Shown: positions 22,965 through 32,067 of the stretch, piece by piece
Layout of the letters: each line of letters opens with the position of its first letter
Numbering within the stretch: position 1 is the first letter of the stretch
From: Streptomyces armeniacus
Lineage (GTDB): Bacteria; Actinomycetota; Actinomycetes; Streptomycetales; Streptomycetaceae
Direction of reading: 5' to 3'
Assembly: GCF_003355155.1 (NCBI RefSeq)
Contig: NZ_CP031320.1
Coordinates: 6,384,287 to 6,448,286 of the forward strand
DNA length: 64,000 bases
Position numbers and translations under genes: made by a program
Notes under the pieces: model-generated
Told to the model about the DNA's origin: nothing
Databases searched by the model: none
What the model saw: the letters and a program-made list of their open reading frames with translations, nothing else

Positions 22965-25808
22965 ATGCTGACGCTGGGTGAGCTGACAGCGGGGACGCAG
23001 CCGGAATATCAGACGGCCGCGTCCCATGCCGCTTACGTGACCGATGCCGCCATTGAAGAAGTGGTCCTGTGCGACGGGCAGTGGGAGCCTGCCCAACACG
23101 GCCAGCTCAGGTACGCGATCCTGGTCTGCCAGGGGCCGGCCGTGGTCAAGGACGGCGAAGTATGGACACGGTGGGCAGGAAAGCTCGCGCAGCGCGGGGT
23201 CGTGGCAATCGTGGTAGCCGGGCTCGCCCGGGGTGAGTTCCCCGCTGAACTCGTCACGGCGGCGAGCCGACACCGTCTGCCCCTCCTGGTGCCGACGGAG
23301 TACGGGAGTGCTGTCGAGGTGCGGGCCAGACTGCTGGAGCGACAGGTCAAGGCACTGGCCTCCGGCGCTGGGCAGTCGTACGCCCTGCTGCACGAGTTCG
23401 GCCGGTTGCACCGACAGGGTGAGGGGCCGCTCCCGTTGCTGAGGAACCTGGGAAAGCAGGTGGGCGGCCGGGTCCGCCTGTTGAGCGGCGGCGGTGACTG
23501 GGGGGACCTGGCCCAGCACACGGCGGTGCTCGATGACATCGCGGCAGGGCAGAAACACAGCGCCAAGGTCCTGGATGCGAACCCGCCGCTTCTGCTGCAT
23601 CCAGTGGGCAGCGCACCGCCCTACGAGGTGCTGGCCGCCGAGCGCCCTGGGGGTTGGCCCGCGCATTTGGCCACGTTGATACGGGAGTCGGTCGGCCTGG
23701 TACACCCATTGCGGCAGCCGCTGGCTCTGCGCGCGAGGGAGAAGCGCCTGGAGCACTCGGAAGCGATGATCCGTGTCAGCGTGCTGCAAGATCTGATGGC
23801 GGGCAAGGTGACGCAGGCCGCGCGTGCCGCGGCGCCCCTCCTGCCCGGCTTCCTTGCAGACGAGGAGAGCATCGCCGACGGCGGCGTTGAGCTTGGCGTG
23901 CTGCAGGTTGCGCCCGGTGAGGAGCGGATCGCGGTTGCGGCCGAAGTCGAAATGGCGCTCGGCTGGACGGCGCTCGTCGTGCTCTGCCCCGCCGAGTACG
24001 CGCACGTCATCATCCTTCTTCCATCCGCCGTAGGCACCGCCACGCGGCTGGCGGAGTTCCTGCGGCCCCTCGTCGAGCGGGTCCGCGGGCGGGCGCTGGG
24101 AGTCGGCCAGCCCGTCGCGTGGGGCAGCACCTCTCGCGGGTACACATGCGCCATCCACGCGTTGGCCCAGGCGACGGCACCCGGCGGCGACAACGTCGCG
24201 GTGCACGACGGCAGCGCCGCGTCCCTGGCACGCGAACTCCCTGACGATGCCTGGTACTGGGCGGCGGCCCTTCTGGACCGTTCGGAACTGAACGCCTTGT
24301 CGGACGCCGAGCGGCGACGTCTGTACGACCTGACGCAGTTGGCGCTCACCTTCGGCCCGACCCAGGCCTCCCGTCTGCTGGGCAGCGAAATCGACCCAGA
24401 AGCAGCCGCTGAGGTCGAGCGTGCAACGGCCATGCCCGCCCTGGAGGAGCACTGGAGTACGGCACTGACGCGGCTGCTGGAGAGTGACGTGGAACCAACG
24501 CACCGCAACACCGTCTCCCGCTACCGCGACATGCTGATGGACCTCGTCGGCCTGGACCCCGAGCGGCTCGGGGACCGTGCGGTGATGAGCCTGGCCCTGC
24601 AGCGATCCTGCCTGCCCAAGCCGGATCTCGAGCCGCTGGCCACACCGACACTGGCGGCCCTGTTCGCAACTCCTGAAGTGACGGAATGGGCCGATCACCT
24701 GCTCGTCCATCTCACCGACGAGCAACAGGAACTCCTGACGACCTGGCTGGACTGCGAAGCAGATACCACCATGACGGCTTTGGAGCTGGGGCTGCACCGA
24801 AATACGGTCAGGGAGCGGCTCAGGCGGTGCGGTGGCGCGATCTCGCGACCGCTGGTTCCCTGTCCGGACGCCGCCAAGAACGGTCGCGAACGGCAGGATT
24901 CCGGCAGCGCCCTCGACGATCTGTATTTTGCGCTCGCCATCAGCGACTCGCGGCCTGGGAGGCTGGCGCCGGATCCCGTCGCGAGCCGTATAACCCTGGA
25001 GCAGGATTGTCCCGACCCCGAGGCACCGCTGCCCCCGGGATCGCGCGTCGCCGGCGTGTACGACGCATCCATGTCCACCGGTGGAAAGGACGCTCATTCC
25101 AGCGATCGGCAGCTCATGGAGCGCATCCGGCGCATCTACCCCACGGCGACGGCGGCAGCGGACGAGAACCGCGGCTTCGTACGCCGATCCACACGCTGGC
25201 TCGCGCAAGAGCGGGGAATCCGCCAGTTCCTCGACATCGGCTGCGGGCTGTACTGCGCGCCGAACGTTCACGAGATCGCCGAGGAGATCCATCCCGACGC
25301 CCGGACCGTCTACGTGGACAACGAGCCCGAAGTCCGCAACCACATGCAGGTCTTCGCACAGAGCCCACCTCAGGGTCGCGTTGTGGTCCTCGACGGCGAC
25401 CTACGGGAGCCGAACGAAATCCGCACGCAGCTCACAGACACGCTGGACTTGGACCAGCCCGTCGCCGTCCTCCTCAACGCGGTGCTGCATTTCGTCGAAG
25501 ACCGGGCGCCTCTTCACCTCGTCCGTAGCCTGCTGAGTGGCATGCCCACGGGCAGTGCCCTGACCGTCACGTACGCCACCACCGCGTTCGACGCCGACAC
25601 ACCACCGCGTGTGGCCGCGCTCTACCGGGAGGCCGGCCACCAGTGCTCGACAGTCACCAGGGAGGAATTCCTCGAGCTGTTCGACGACTTGGAACTGGTC
25701 GACCCCGGCGCCGTGGCGGTACACCGCTGGCGGCCAGACAACTCCACCAGCACCGGCCTCGATGACAACCAGGTCAACATTGTGTGCGGCGTCGGCCTCG
25801 TACGCTGA
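22965..25808 (+). CDS. PucR-type regulator fused to a SAM-dependent methyltransferase
   Basis: A 947-residue two-part protein. Residues 1 to about 125 are the PucR N-terminal sensor domain (start MLTLGELTAGT). A central region follows, and residues about 583-630 hold the PucR C-terminal HTH (EQQELLTTWLDCEADTTMTA, then LGLHRNTVRERLRR). Residues about 690-947 form a DUF574/Methyltransf_19 domain with VYDASMSTGGKDAHSSDR, FLDIGCGLY (about 756-764) and VYVDNEPEVRNH. PucR proteins are activators of purine or amino-acid catabolism; Methyltransf_19 enzymes have unknown substrates. Fusion of the two is unusual. ATG 22965 matches the usual PucR start. The frame is uninterrupted across the joint. Confidence 0.85.
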   Translation: MLTLGELTAGTQPEYQTAASHAAYVTDAAIEEVVLCDGQWEPAQHGQLRYAILVCQGPAVVKDGEVWTRWAGKLAQRGVVAIVVAGLARGEFPAELVTAASRHRLPLLVPTEYGSAVEVRARLLERQVKALASGAGQSYALLHEFGRLHRQGEGPLPLLRNLGKQVGGRVRLLSGGGDWGDLAQHTAVLDDIAAGQKHSAKVLDANPPLLLHPVGSAPPYEVLAAERPGGWPAHLATLIRESVGLVHPLRQPLALRAREKRLEHSEAMIRVSVLQDLMAGKVTQAARAAAPLLPGFLADEESIADGGVELGVLQVAPGEERIAVAAEVEMALGWTALVVLCPAEYAHVIILLPSAVGTATRLAEFLRPLVERVRGRALGVGQPVAWGSTSRGYTCAIHALAQATAPGGDNVAVHDGSAASLARELPDDAWYWAAALLDRSELNALSDAERRRLYDLTQLALTFGPTQASRLLGSEIDPEAAAEVERATAMPALEEHWSTALTRLLESDVEPTHRNTVSRYRDMLMDLVGLDPERLGDRAVMSLALQRSCLPKPDLEPLATPTLAALFATPEVTEWADHLLVHLTDEQQELLTTWLDCEADTTMTALELGLHRNTVRERLRRCGGAISRPLVPCPDAAKNGRERQDSGSALDDLYFALAISDSRPGRLAPDPVASRITLEQDCPDPEAPLPPGSRVAGVYDASMSTGGKDAHSSDRQLMERIRRIYPTATAAADENRGFVRRSTRWLAQERGIRQFLDIGCGLYCAPNVHEIAEEIHPDARTVYVDNEPEVRNHMQVFAQSPPQGRVVVLDGDLREPNEIRTQLTDTLDLDQPVAVLLNAVLHFVEDRAPLHLVRSLLSGMPTGSALTVTYATTAFDADTPPRVAALYREAGHQCSTVTREEFLELFDDLELVDPGAVAVHRWRPDNSTSTGLDDNQVNIVCGVGLVR

Positions 25809-26093
25809 CCGCAAGCGGCGCCGGGTCATTCCCCCGATCGGTCGCTCCACGCGCGTAAGGCGGTCCTTGTCGAGGATTCGTTCGCTACCTGTCGCAGGAC
25901 GCGGACTCCCGGCGAACGAGTTCGGGAAGAGCGCCGGTGGCTTCGACAGTGATGGCTGGCCCCTGCTCGTCAATGAGTTTCGGCCCCCAGTTAGTGATCT
26001 CTGGGTCATGATCTGTCAGTGCGATTTGGCCCCCCGGGCCACGCGGATTGGCATGCGTGATGCTGTCCCTGACGCTGCCGGAGAGGGTGTCCC

Positions 26094-26468
26094 ATGTCAG
26101 ATCTTGCTGCCGAGCTCACGGCGTTCATGACGCGGTATGAGCAGGCCAATAACAGTCACGACATCAATCGTGTCGTGCCGTTGATCGTTCCGGATGCCGT
26201 CTACTGGTTCTCCGACGGTTCCTATCGGGGCCTGGAGGGGATCGCGAGAGCGATCGAGCAGACCTTCGCGGCCATCCAGGACGAGGTGTACGAAGTTAAA
26301 GATCTTGAGTGGGTTGCCGTGGCTGCCGACCACGCTGTCTGCCGGTATCGCTTCTTCTGGACGGGTCTGGTCGACGGCCAGCCTCGCTCCGGGCAGGGAC
26401 GGGGCACGAAGGTGATCGTGAAGCGGGACGGGGCATGGAAGATGCAGCACGAGCACTTGAGTTCCTGA
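26094..26468 (+). CDS. SnoaL/NTF2-like protein
   Basis: A 124-residue NTF2-fold protein (MSDLAAELTAFMTRYEQANN; PDAVYWFSDGSYRGLEGIAR; WKMQHEHLSS at the end), typical of the DUF4440/SnoaL-like group that includes small-molecule isomerases, cyclases and orphan binding proteins. ATG 26094 follows GAGAGGG. No neighbour suggests a pathway. The 285-bp gap before it contains nothing that I recognise. Confidence 0.8.
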   Translation: MSDLAAELTAFMTRYEQANNSHDINRVVPLIVPDAVYWFSDGSYRGLEGIARAIEQTFAAIQDEVYEVKDLEWVAVAADHAVCRYRFFWTGLVDGQPRSGQGRGTKVIVKRDGAWKMQHEHLSS

Positions 26469-26563
26469 TCTGCGGGTCCGCTCCCTGCGGTCGAGTCGGG
26501 GTCCTGGACTGTCGGAATCAGCCGGTGGCCTGCTGGGTCTTGGTGTGGGCGAGGCGGTAGGAG

Positions 26564-26870
26564 TCGGTGCCGATCCAGCCGTTTCGGTGGTCGTGGGGTG
26601 GGCGGAATCTCCCCGGGGGGTACTGGGCGACGAGGGGGCAGCACGTCGGTTTCGAGCCGTGGTTGGAGCGCGACCGGCTGGTGTTCATGGACTTCGATCC
26701 TGCTGTGATGGGGATGACGTCCCAGCCGTTCTGGCCTGCGCTGGCACCACGGGGCACGTGAGCGTCGGCATGCCCCGGACTTCTTCGTGCGTCGGGTGGA
26801 CGGCTCGGCGGTGGTCGTCGATGTCCGTGCCGACGACTGGATCGTTCCGCGGGATGCTGAAGTGTTCATC
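26564..26870 (+). pseudogene. TnsA-like transposon endonuclease remnant
   Basis: Two frames give HVGFEPWLERDRLVFMDFDP and MGMTSQPFWPALA, then RHAPDFFVRRVDGSAVVVDV and RADDWIVPRDAEVF. Together they match the TnsA-like heteromeric transposase endonuclease common in Streptomyces (ESWLERD...LDFDP...QPFW...HAPDFF...VVDVR). A frameshift near 26760 and missing N- and C-termini show that it is dead. It abuts an XdhC remnant. Confidence 0.7.
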
Positions 26871-27183
26871 CTCTCCTGCGCCGCGCGCCCACGCTGCCCG
26901 TCGGCTACGTCGGCGCGATGGGCTCCCGCCGCACCACGGGGAGCGCCAGCGCCTCCTGCGGGAGGGCCGGTTTCGAGGCGCACAGCAACTATTAGCCGTA
27001 TTGCATTCCCCCATCGGTCTCGACCTGGGAGCACGTACTCCCGAGGAGACGGCCGTGTCCATCACCACGGAGATCATCGCCCACGCCAACGGGACGAGTG
27101 GACTGCCGCTGTCTCTGCACACCGGCCCCATCCACCGTGCCACTGCCGGGACACTGCCGGCCGCAAGCACCTTGATCGAGTGA
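26870..27183 (+). pseudogene. XdhC C-terminal remnant
   Basis: The pieces LRRAPTLPVGYVGAMGSRRT and, in another frame, ERQRLLREGRF and LLAVLHSPIGLDLGARTPEE, TAVSITTEIIAHANG match the Rossmann half of XdhC/CoxI, the molybdenum-cofactor insertion factor for xanthine dehydrogenase. Only this C-terminal part exists, with a frameshift near 26940. No xdhA/B genes are nearby. Confidence 0.7.
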
Positions 27184-27298
27184 TTCCGTAACGCGTACGC
27201 TGACGGCCGTTACTGTGTGTGGCGCAGGGTGAACAGCCCGCTGAACGCGGTTCGTTCGGGTTGCCTGCGGGATGCGGGGGTGCAGGTTGGACAACTCC

Positions 27299-28261
27299 AT
27301 GCCGGTGGCAGCTGGTGTTCCGCCCATCCATTTTGGCGTGCACGAACTGCGGACCGGAAGCGCGGACGGGGCACGGGCCGACTTCGAGCAGATGCTCGCG
27401 CAGCTCGCCAGTGCGACCAATCCGAACGTCCGGATGATCGCGGTGAATCCGGGCGACTGGGGAATCGACGCTTTCGCGGGTGACCTCGGGGGCTCGATCA
27501 CGGTGTGGCAGTCCAAGTACTTCATGCCGAAGACCACAATTAGCCAGTCGGACCAGATTCGCAAGTCACTCACGAACGCGCTGAAAGCCGCGGCAGCCAA
27601 CGGTCACACCATAACGCTTTGGATCCTGTGCATCCCCTCCAGTATGGACGGTCCGGCAGCCAAATGGTGGGACGGCTGGAAGAAGCGCAAGGAAAGGGAG
27701 CACGGTCTCGTCATCGAGTTGTGGGACGAGACCACGCTCGTGAAGAAGCTGCAGAGCCCCGAAGGTGACCAGGTACGCCGCGCCTATTTCGAAGTTTTCA
27801 CGGCACCCGCCGCCCCCGCTCAGGAGCAGATGCGCCTCGTGCTGGACGTGGAGGAGGACAAGGCGGCGGCGCTCGACTCGGCCTTGTTCGTGCGCCAGAT
27901 GACCGAGGCCGGCCACGTCGAACTGGACTCGGCGAAACGGCAGTTCTTCAACGCCGACCTGGTGGCGCGCGAAGTCGCACACAAGGGCGTGCCGGCCGAG
28001 GTTGCCGCACTGAGCTCGGCTGACTCCACCCTTCACGGGGTGTGGGAGATGCAGTTCAACGAGTGCTCGGCCGAGGGCACTCTCGCAGCTCTGCACGGCC
28101 GGGTATGGCGCGAGGTGCGCGGTGAGCACGACAAACTGCCCAAGGTGCTGCGTCTGGAGGTGACGCACAGCTGGGGTCTGGTCCACCGCCTGGTCGACAA
28201 CCGGCGGGCGGGGTGGGTCAGGCACTGGCGGCAGATCGCGAGCGGTCATGCCGACGACTGA
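27299..28261 (+). CDS. ABC-3C system effector with PD-(D/E)XK-like nuclease domain
   Basis: A 320-residue protein. The N-terminal domain has the restriction-nuclease pattern DFEQML (Glu30), DWGIDAFAGD (Asp57) and TVWQSKYF (Gln71-Ser72-Lys73), as in Mrr-like PD-(D/E)XK folds. The C-terminal half (about 190-320) is helical and probably contacts the partners. It is the first of three adjacent genes followed by a small helical protein and a Rad50-like ATPase, the layout of ABC three-component conflict systems. I prefer ATG 27299; an in-frame ATG at 27272 lacks a better ribosome site. Nuclease activity is inferred from motif order. Confidence 0.75.
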   Translation: MPVAAGVPPIHFGVHELRTGSADGARADFEQMLAQLASATNPNVRMIAVNPGDWGIDAFAGDLGGSITVWQSKYFMPKTTISQSDQIRKSLTNALKAAAANGHTITLWILCIPSSMDGPAAKWWDGWKKRKEREHGLVIELWDETTLVKKLQSPEGDQVRRAYFEVFTAPAAPAQEQMRLVLDVEEDKAAALDSALFVRQMTEAGHVELDSAKRQFFNADLVAREVAHKGVPAEVAALSSADSTLHGVWEMQFNECSAEGTLAALHGRVWREVRGEHDKLPKVLRLEVTHSWGLVHRLVDNRRAGWVRHWRQIASGHADD

Positions 28262-28307
28262 GGTTTCGCGTCCGTCCGTATCGCTCGACCACTGATGAGG
28301 AGCTGCC

Positions 28308-28883
28308 GTGCAAGCAGACCGGCCGGTTGTGATGCCCGAGGACGAGGTACCTTTTCGTCTCGCTCAACTGCTTCTGCTCCTTGACGCCGTCGCCGCGCAG
28401 GACGCGAACGGGGCGACCCTGGAACGCATCGGGTACTACGACTTCCTGTCCGCGAACCCCTTCCTCGTAGTTCCCTCCGAGGGCCGGGACGCGAGCCTCC
28501 TCCGGCTGGCCGGATTCGACCCACAGGTCCTTGCCTACGCGTCTTCCTCACAGCGATTCACAAGCCGGCGAGAACGGATCCAGCACGACTTGGCGCTCCT
28601 GGTCGCCTATGGGTGCTGCCGGATCCGAAATAGCAACGGCTCCCTCACCTACTCGATCACAGAGGCCGGCCAGCACCTCGGCGGGCAGTTCACCGCCACC
28701 TACGCCACCTCCTTTGCTACCGCCGCGGACCTCGTCGTCCGCCAGCTCCGCAAACTCAGCGACAAAAGGCTGCGCGAGCAGACCGCACGGTGGCTCAGGC
28801 CGGACGGACCCGTCGGACCCGCGGCCGCCCTCATGAGCGTCCTGGGGCCAGGACCCTTGCTGGAAACGTCCTGGGAGGGATGA
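28308..28883 (+). CDS. ABC-3C system middle component
   Basis: A 191-residue protein starting at GTG 28308 after GAGGAG, 46 bp from the effector stop. It has an N-terminal helical part (FRLAQLLLLLDAVAAQDANG) and a winged-helix-like C-terminal half (RIQHDLALLVAYGCCRIRNS; YSITEAGQHLGG). Size, fold and position between nuclease and ATPase match the ABC-3C middle component, thought to link sensor ATPase and effector. Its stop lies 5 bp before the preferred ATPase start. Confidence 0.75.
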   Translation: MQADRPVVMPEDEVPFRLAQLLLLLDAVAAQDANGATLERIGYYDFLSANPFLVVPSEGRDASLLRLAGFDPQVLAYASSSQRFTSRRERIQHDLALLVAYGCCRIRNSNGSLTYSITEAGQHLGGQFTATYATSFATAADLVVRQLRKLSDKRLREQTARWLRPDGPVGPAAALMSVLGPGPLLETSWEG

Positions 28884-28888
28884 TCACC

Positions 28889-30904
28889 ATGGAGCCGCTA
28901 CCCGGCATCCGGATCCGCCGTCTGCGCCTGGTCGGCATGGAGCGGTCCTACGACGTCGACTTCACCGCCGAACAGCGAGTACGGAACCTCTCCGTCATCG
29001 CCGGGGCGTTCAGCTCCGGCAAAACAGCGGTACTGGAGTTCATCGCCTACGGGCTCGGCGCAAAACGGCACCCCCGCCACCAGGAGGTGCTGCGAAGGGT
29101 CCGTTCATGCCTCCTGGAGGTCGAGCTCTCCGGCGCCCCGCACGTGATCGAGCGGTCGGTCGGAGAGCCCTCGAAGGTCGCTTTCGTACGCCGCGGAACC
29201 CTGGACAGCAGGCCCGCAGCCAGGGCCGAGAGCAGGCCCATCGACCCGCCCGGAGAACCGGAAAGCCTGTCCTCCCTCCTTCTGAGCCACTGCAAGCTCG
29301 AAGGCGTCCAGCTACGCGAAGCGCCCACCAACAACGAATCCCGCACGGACCCGCTCAGCTTCCGCGACTTGATGTGGCTCGCCTTCCTTCCCAACGAACG
29401 CGTCGCGGACAAGAACTTCCTGTTCGAGAACGACTACATGCGCAAGCACAAACTGCGGCAAGTCGTCGACGTCGCCTTCGGAGTCCACGACGACCGCGCC
29501 GTCGAACTCGGCCAGCGCATCCAGTCACTCGGCGGCCGGCTCAACCGCGCCAAGGCCGAACTCGCAGCAGCCCGTACCTTCGTCGTGGAGCAGGCTCCCA
29601 CCGCACTGGATGATGAACCCGCACCTGCCGTTCACGAACGGGAGCTGGCTGACATCACGAGCCGGCTCAGGGAGTTGGACCGCCAGGCGCAGGCCGGAAC
29701 CGAATTCGCGGCCCAGCTGCGCCACCAGCACAAAGAGGCGGCCCAGACTTCGCAACGGGCGGCAGCGGTCCTGCGGGACTGCGAAACGCAGATCCAACGC
29801 CTGATGCCTCTCCGAGCACAGTACGCCGACGATCTCCTCAAGCTCGGCATGCTCGGCGAAGCACAACAGATCTTCGACCCCCTGAGCGTCACCACCTGCC
29901 CCGCCTGCCTGAACCGGCTGTCGGCTCCCCCCACCGCCGACAACGGACGCTGCAGCCTCTGCCACCACGAACTGACCGCAGAGGATGGGGCATTGGTCCT
30001 GGGCGCTGCCGACACCGGCAGCCAAGCCGGGGACAACCGGGTGGACGTCGCGGCCGAGACCCGGTCCACCAAGGCCCGCCTCAAGGAGATCACCAGCTAC
30101 ATCGACGAGCTCGGCGCCTCGCTCGCTTCACTCAAACTCCGGGCGGAAGAGGCGGCCGTTCGGGAAGAGGAAGCCGCTGCCGCGCTGGACGCCGCGACGT
30201 CGCCCTCCGTCTCACCGTTCCTCGCCGCCCGCGACGACCTCCACCGGAGGCGCGAACAGGTCCTGCGACAACTCGAACAGGCCGAGAGCGTGGTCAAACT
30301 CCGCGAAGGACTTGCCAAACGGGCCGACGCCGTGGAACGCCACGAAGCCCAGATCGCCCGTCTCCGCGAGGAACTCGCACGGCTCGGAGACGCCTCCCAC
30401 GACCGCGATCGGGTCATCGCCAAGATCAGCAGCCGGTACGGTGAGCTCCTGCGAGCCTGGCGCTACCCCAAGGTCAGTACGCCGTTCATCAATACGAACC
30501 TCACCCCCTTCGTGCGCGGTGAGCCTTACCAGGAAGCCTCTTCCGGCGCCCGCACCCTGCTGACCCTGGCCTGGCAGCTGGCCGTCTTCGAGATCGCCGT
30601 CGAAGCAGGGGCCGCACACCCGGGATTCCTCATGATCGATAGCCCCCAGAAAAACCTCGGCCACGGCGGCACCCTCGATGCCGTGATCGCGGACGCCGTC
30701 GCCATCGACGACTTCTACCACCACCTCTCCCTCTGGCTCGCAGAGCGCGGTAGCCGAGCACAGCTCATCGTCGCCGACAACAGCCCGCCACCGCTGGTGG
30801 AAGGCAGCGTGGTGGTGCGCTACAGCCGCAACGAGGACCGTCCGCCGTACGGGCTGATCGAGGACGAAACTAGCGCGGACGAAGAGGCAGAAGTCGACGC
30901 GTGA
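28889..30904 (+). CDS. ABC-3C system Rad50/SMC-like ATPase
   Basis: A 671-residue ATPase. Walker A is GAFSSGKT (39-46). A zinc-hook-like pair, CPAC (about 337-340) and CSLC (about 355-358), interrupts a long coiled coil (about 220-510). The ABC signature is SSGARTLLTL (about 550) and Walker B FLMIDSPQK (about 579). This is the Rad50-like type of ABC-3C/DUF3732 ATPases. It probably senses unusual DNA and licenses the effector. The ATG at 28889 follows GGGAGGG with a 9-nt spacer, overlapping the previous gene's end. All ATPase motifs are intact. Confidence 0.85.
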   Translation: MEPLPGIRIRRLRLVGMERSYDVDFTAEQRVRNLSVIAGAFSSGKTAVLEFIAYGLGAKRHPRHQEVLRRVRSCLLEVELSGAPHVIERSVGEPSKVAFVRRGTLDSRPAARAESRPIDPPGEPESLSSLLLSHCKLEGVQLREAPTNNESRTDPLSFRDLMWLAFLPNERVADKNFLFENDYMRKHKLRQVVDVAFGVHDDRAVELGQRIQSLGGRLNRAKAELAAARTFVVEQAPTALDDEPAPAVHERELADITSRLRELDRQAQAGTEFAAQLRHQHKEAAQTSQRAAAVLRDCETQIQRLMPLRAQYADDLLKLGMLGEAQQIFDPLSVTTCPACLNRLSAPPTADNGRCSLCHHELTAEDGALVLGAADTGSQAGDNRVDVAAETRSTKARLKEITSYIDELGASLASLKLRAEEAAVREEEAAAALDAATSPSVSPFLAARDDLHRRREQVLRQLEQAESVVKLREGLAKRADAVERHEAQIARLREELARLGDASHDRDRVIAKISSRYGELLRAWRYPKVSTPFINTNLTPFVRGEPYQEASSGARTLLTLAWQLAVFEIAVEAGAAHPGFLMIDSPQKNLGHGGTLDAVIADAVAIDDFYHHLSLWLAERGSRAQLIVADNSPPPLVEGSVVVRYSRNEDRPPYGLIEDETSADEEAEVDA

Positions 30905-31315
30905 AATGCCCTCCCAGCCACAGGGCCTTCCCTCGGTAGCAGGCTGCCCCCAAAGGCGCAGCGTTGCGGATCACTCACTCAGCGTTTGAAACGCGGACTC
31001 GACTCTGACGTCAGCCCGGCAGCCGCGTGTGGGTCAGCATCGGTGACTGCCGAGGCTCGGACAGGCGGGCGGACCATGGCGCGGTAGAGGGCGGCGGAGG
31101 CGAGAAGTGATGTCAGCTCCCAGAAACACCACCACTGGTTGACATCCAACCTAATCGGCCCAGATCAACAGGCTCCACACGACAAACTTCGCTGTCAAAG
31201 GACACCTGACTCAAACGCGGGGCCACGAACGGCTGTCAAAACCACGCCGGAAAGCGGCCGGGCAGGGCGCGCGGGAATCACCGTGCGCATCCTGCCCGGC
31301 CGGCTCCAATCGAGA
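30905..31315. other. Intergenic region, no gene
   Basis: 411 bp between the ABC-3C ATPase and a converging secreted-protein gene. I see no coding frame with a ribosome site. It contains no clear terminator stem or att-like repeat. Confidence 0.5.
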
Positions 31316-31648
31316 TCAGATGGGCCATTCCAGATGGTCGGCGTATGTCCATCCCCACTTACCGGAATTAGCGCCGCCGCGCACCTTTCCGTAGGACCAT
31401 CCGCTGTCTGTTTCGCAGTACCTGGTGAACTTTGTCCCGTCGGCGAGCAGCCCCTTTGACACGTACCGGGTGCTGGGGCCAGTACGCAGGTGGATTGTCG
31501 TCATCGCCCTGCTGCCCTGGGGGTTCTGCCAGGTGGAGTCGCACGCGCTCGGAAGCGCTGAGGCTGACGGCGCCGCAACGAGGGCACCTGTGGCGATCGT
31601 GGCGAGAGCAGCGGCCGCTACCGCGACGCGCTGGAGTGATGTACGCAA
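31316..31648 (-). CDS. Secreted SH3-like protein
   Basis: About 110 residues. A signal peptide (LQRVAVAAAALATIATGALV, then APSASA) precedes a short domain with two cysteines and the bacterial SH3 pattern THLRTGPSTRYVSKGLLADG-like (I read TIHLRTGPSTRYVSKGLLAD) and WSYGKVRGG. Such domains bind cell wall or protect secreted toxins and enzymes. I prefer TTG 31648 with CGGAG upstream; a GTG at 31672 would add eight residues. It is isolated, with no operon partner. Confidence 0.7.
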   Translation of the reverse strand: MRTSLQRVAVAAAALATIATGALVAAPSASALPSACDSTWQNPQGSRAMTTIHLRTGPSTRYVSKGLLADGTKFTRYCETDSGWSYGKVRGGANSGKWGWTYADHLEWPI

Positions 31649-31747
31649 GAATGTGTCTCCGTTCGCTCGCACGGCAGCGCCGTGCGGTGGATGGAACCGA
31701 GACCGGCCGGGTTGGACGCCGTGGACCGGGCTCGGGATGTGAGTCGG

Positions 31748-31781
31748 GCCGTTACGCGGAGTTCGTGCTTCGCGTAACGGC
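31748..31781. terminator. Hairpin in the 31649-32067 gap
   Basis: GCCGTTACGCG (31748-31758) and CGCGTAACGGC (31771-31781) are perfect 11-bp arms with a 12-nt loop. It lies between two minus-strand genes and may terminate the cupin transcript. The rest of the 419-bp gap holds nothing that I recognise. Confidence 0.5.
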
Positions 31782-32067
31782 CTGCCCGACGGGCAGGTGG
31801 CATCAGCGCTGCCGTCCTGCCCCAGGTATTCGCTTCAGCTGAGAACACGCGGGGTGGTGCTCGGGCTCGCCCCCGGCCGTTGAGGCTCTGCCCGGTCACC
31901 GCAGAGGCAGCGCGAGTGTGGGTCTGATCGGTCGACGCCGTACGCATCAGCGGCCCGGTCAGCGGGCAACTCGAAGGCCGTGGGCGCCGCCTCTGTGCTG
32001 GGCTGACACGGTGCGGATGCCGAGTCCATGCGTGGTTTCTCTCGGACTCGGGCCGGCAACTGTCGGT

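Noticed and set aside
22911..25343. An 810-codon open frame antisense to the PucR fusion
   Set aside because: It has no protein-like features, whereas the plus strand carries two recognised domains.
26517..26760. Minus-strand transposase fragment reading WIGTDSYRLAH
   Set aside because: The plus strand gives a better ordered match to TnsA, so the minus reading is taken as a shadow.
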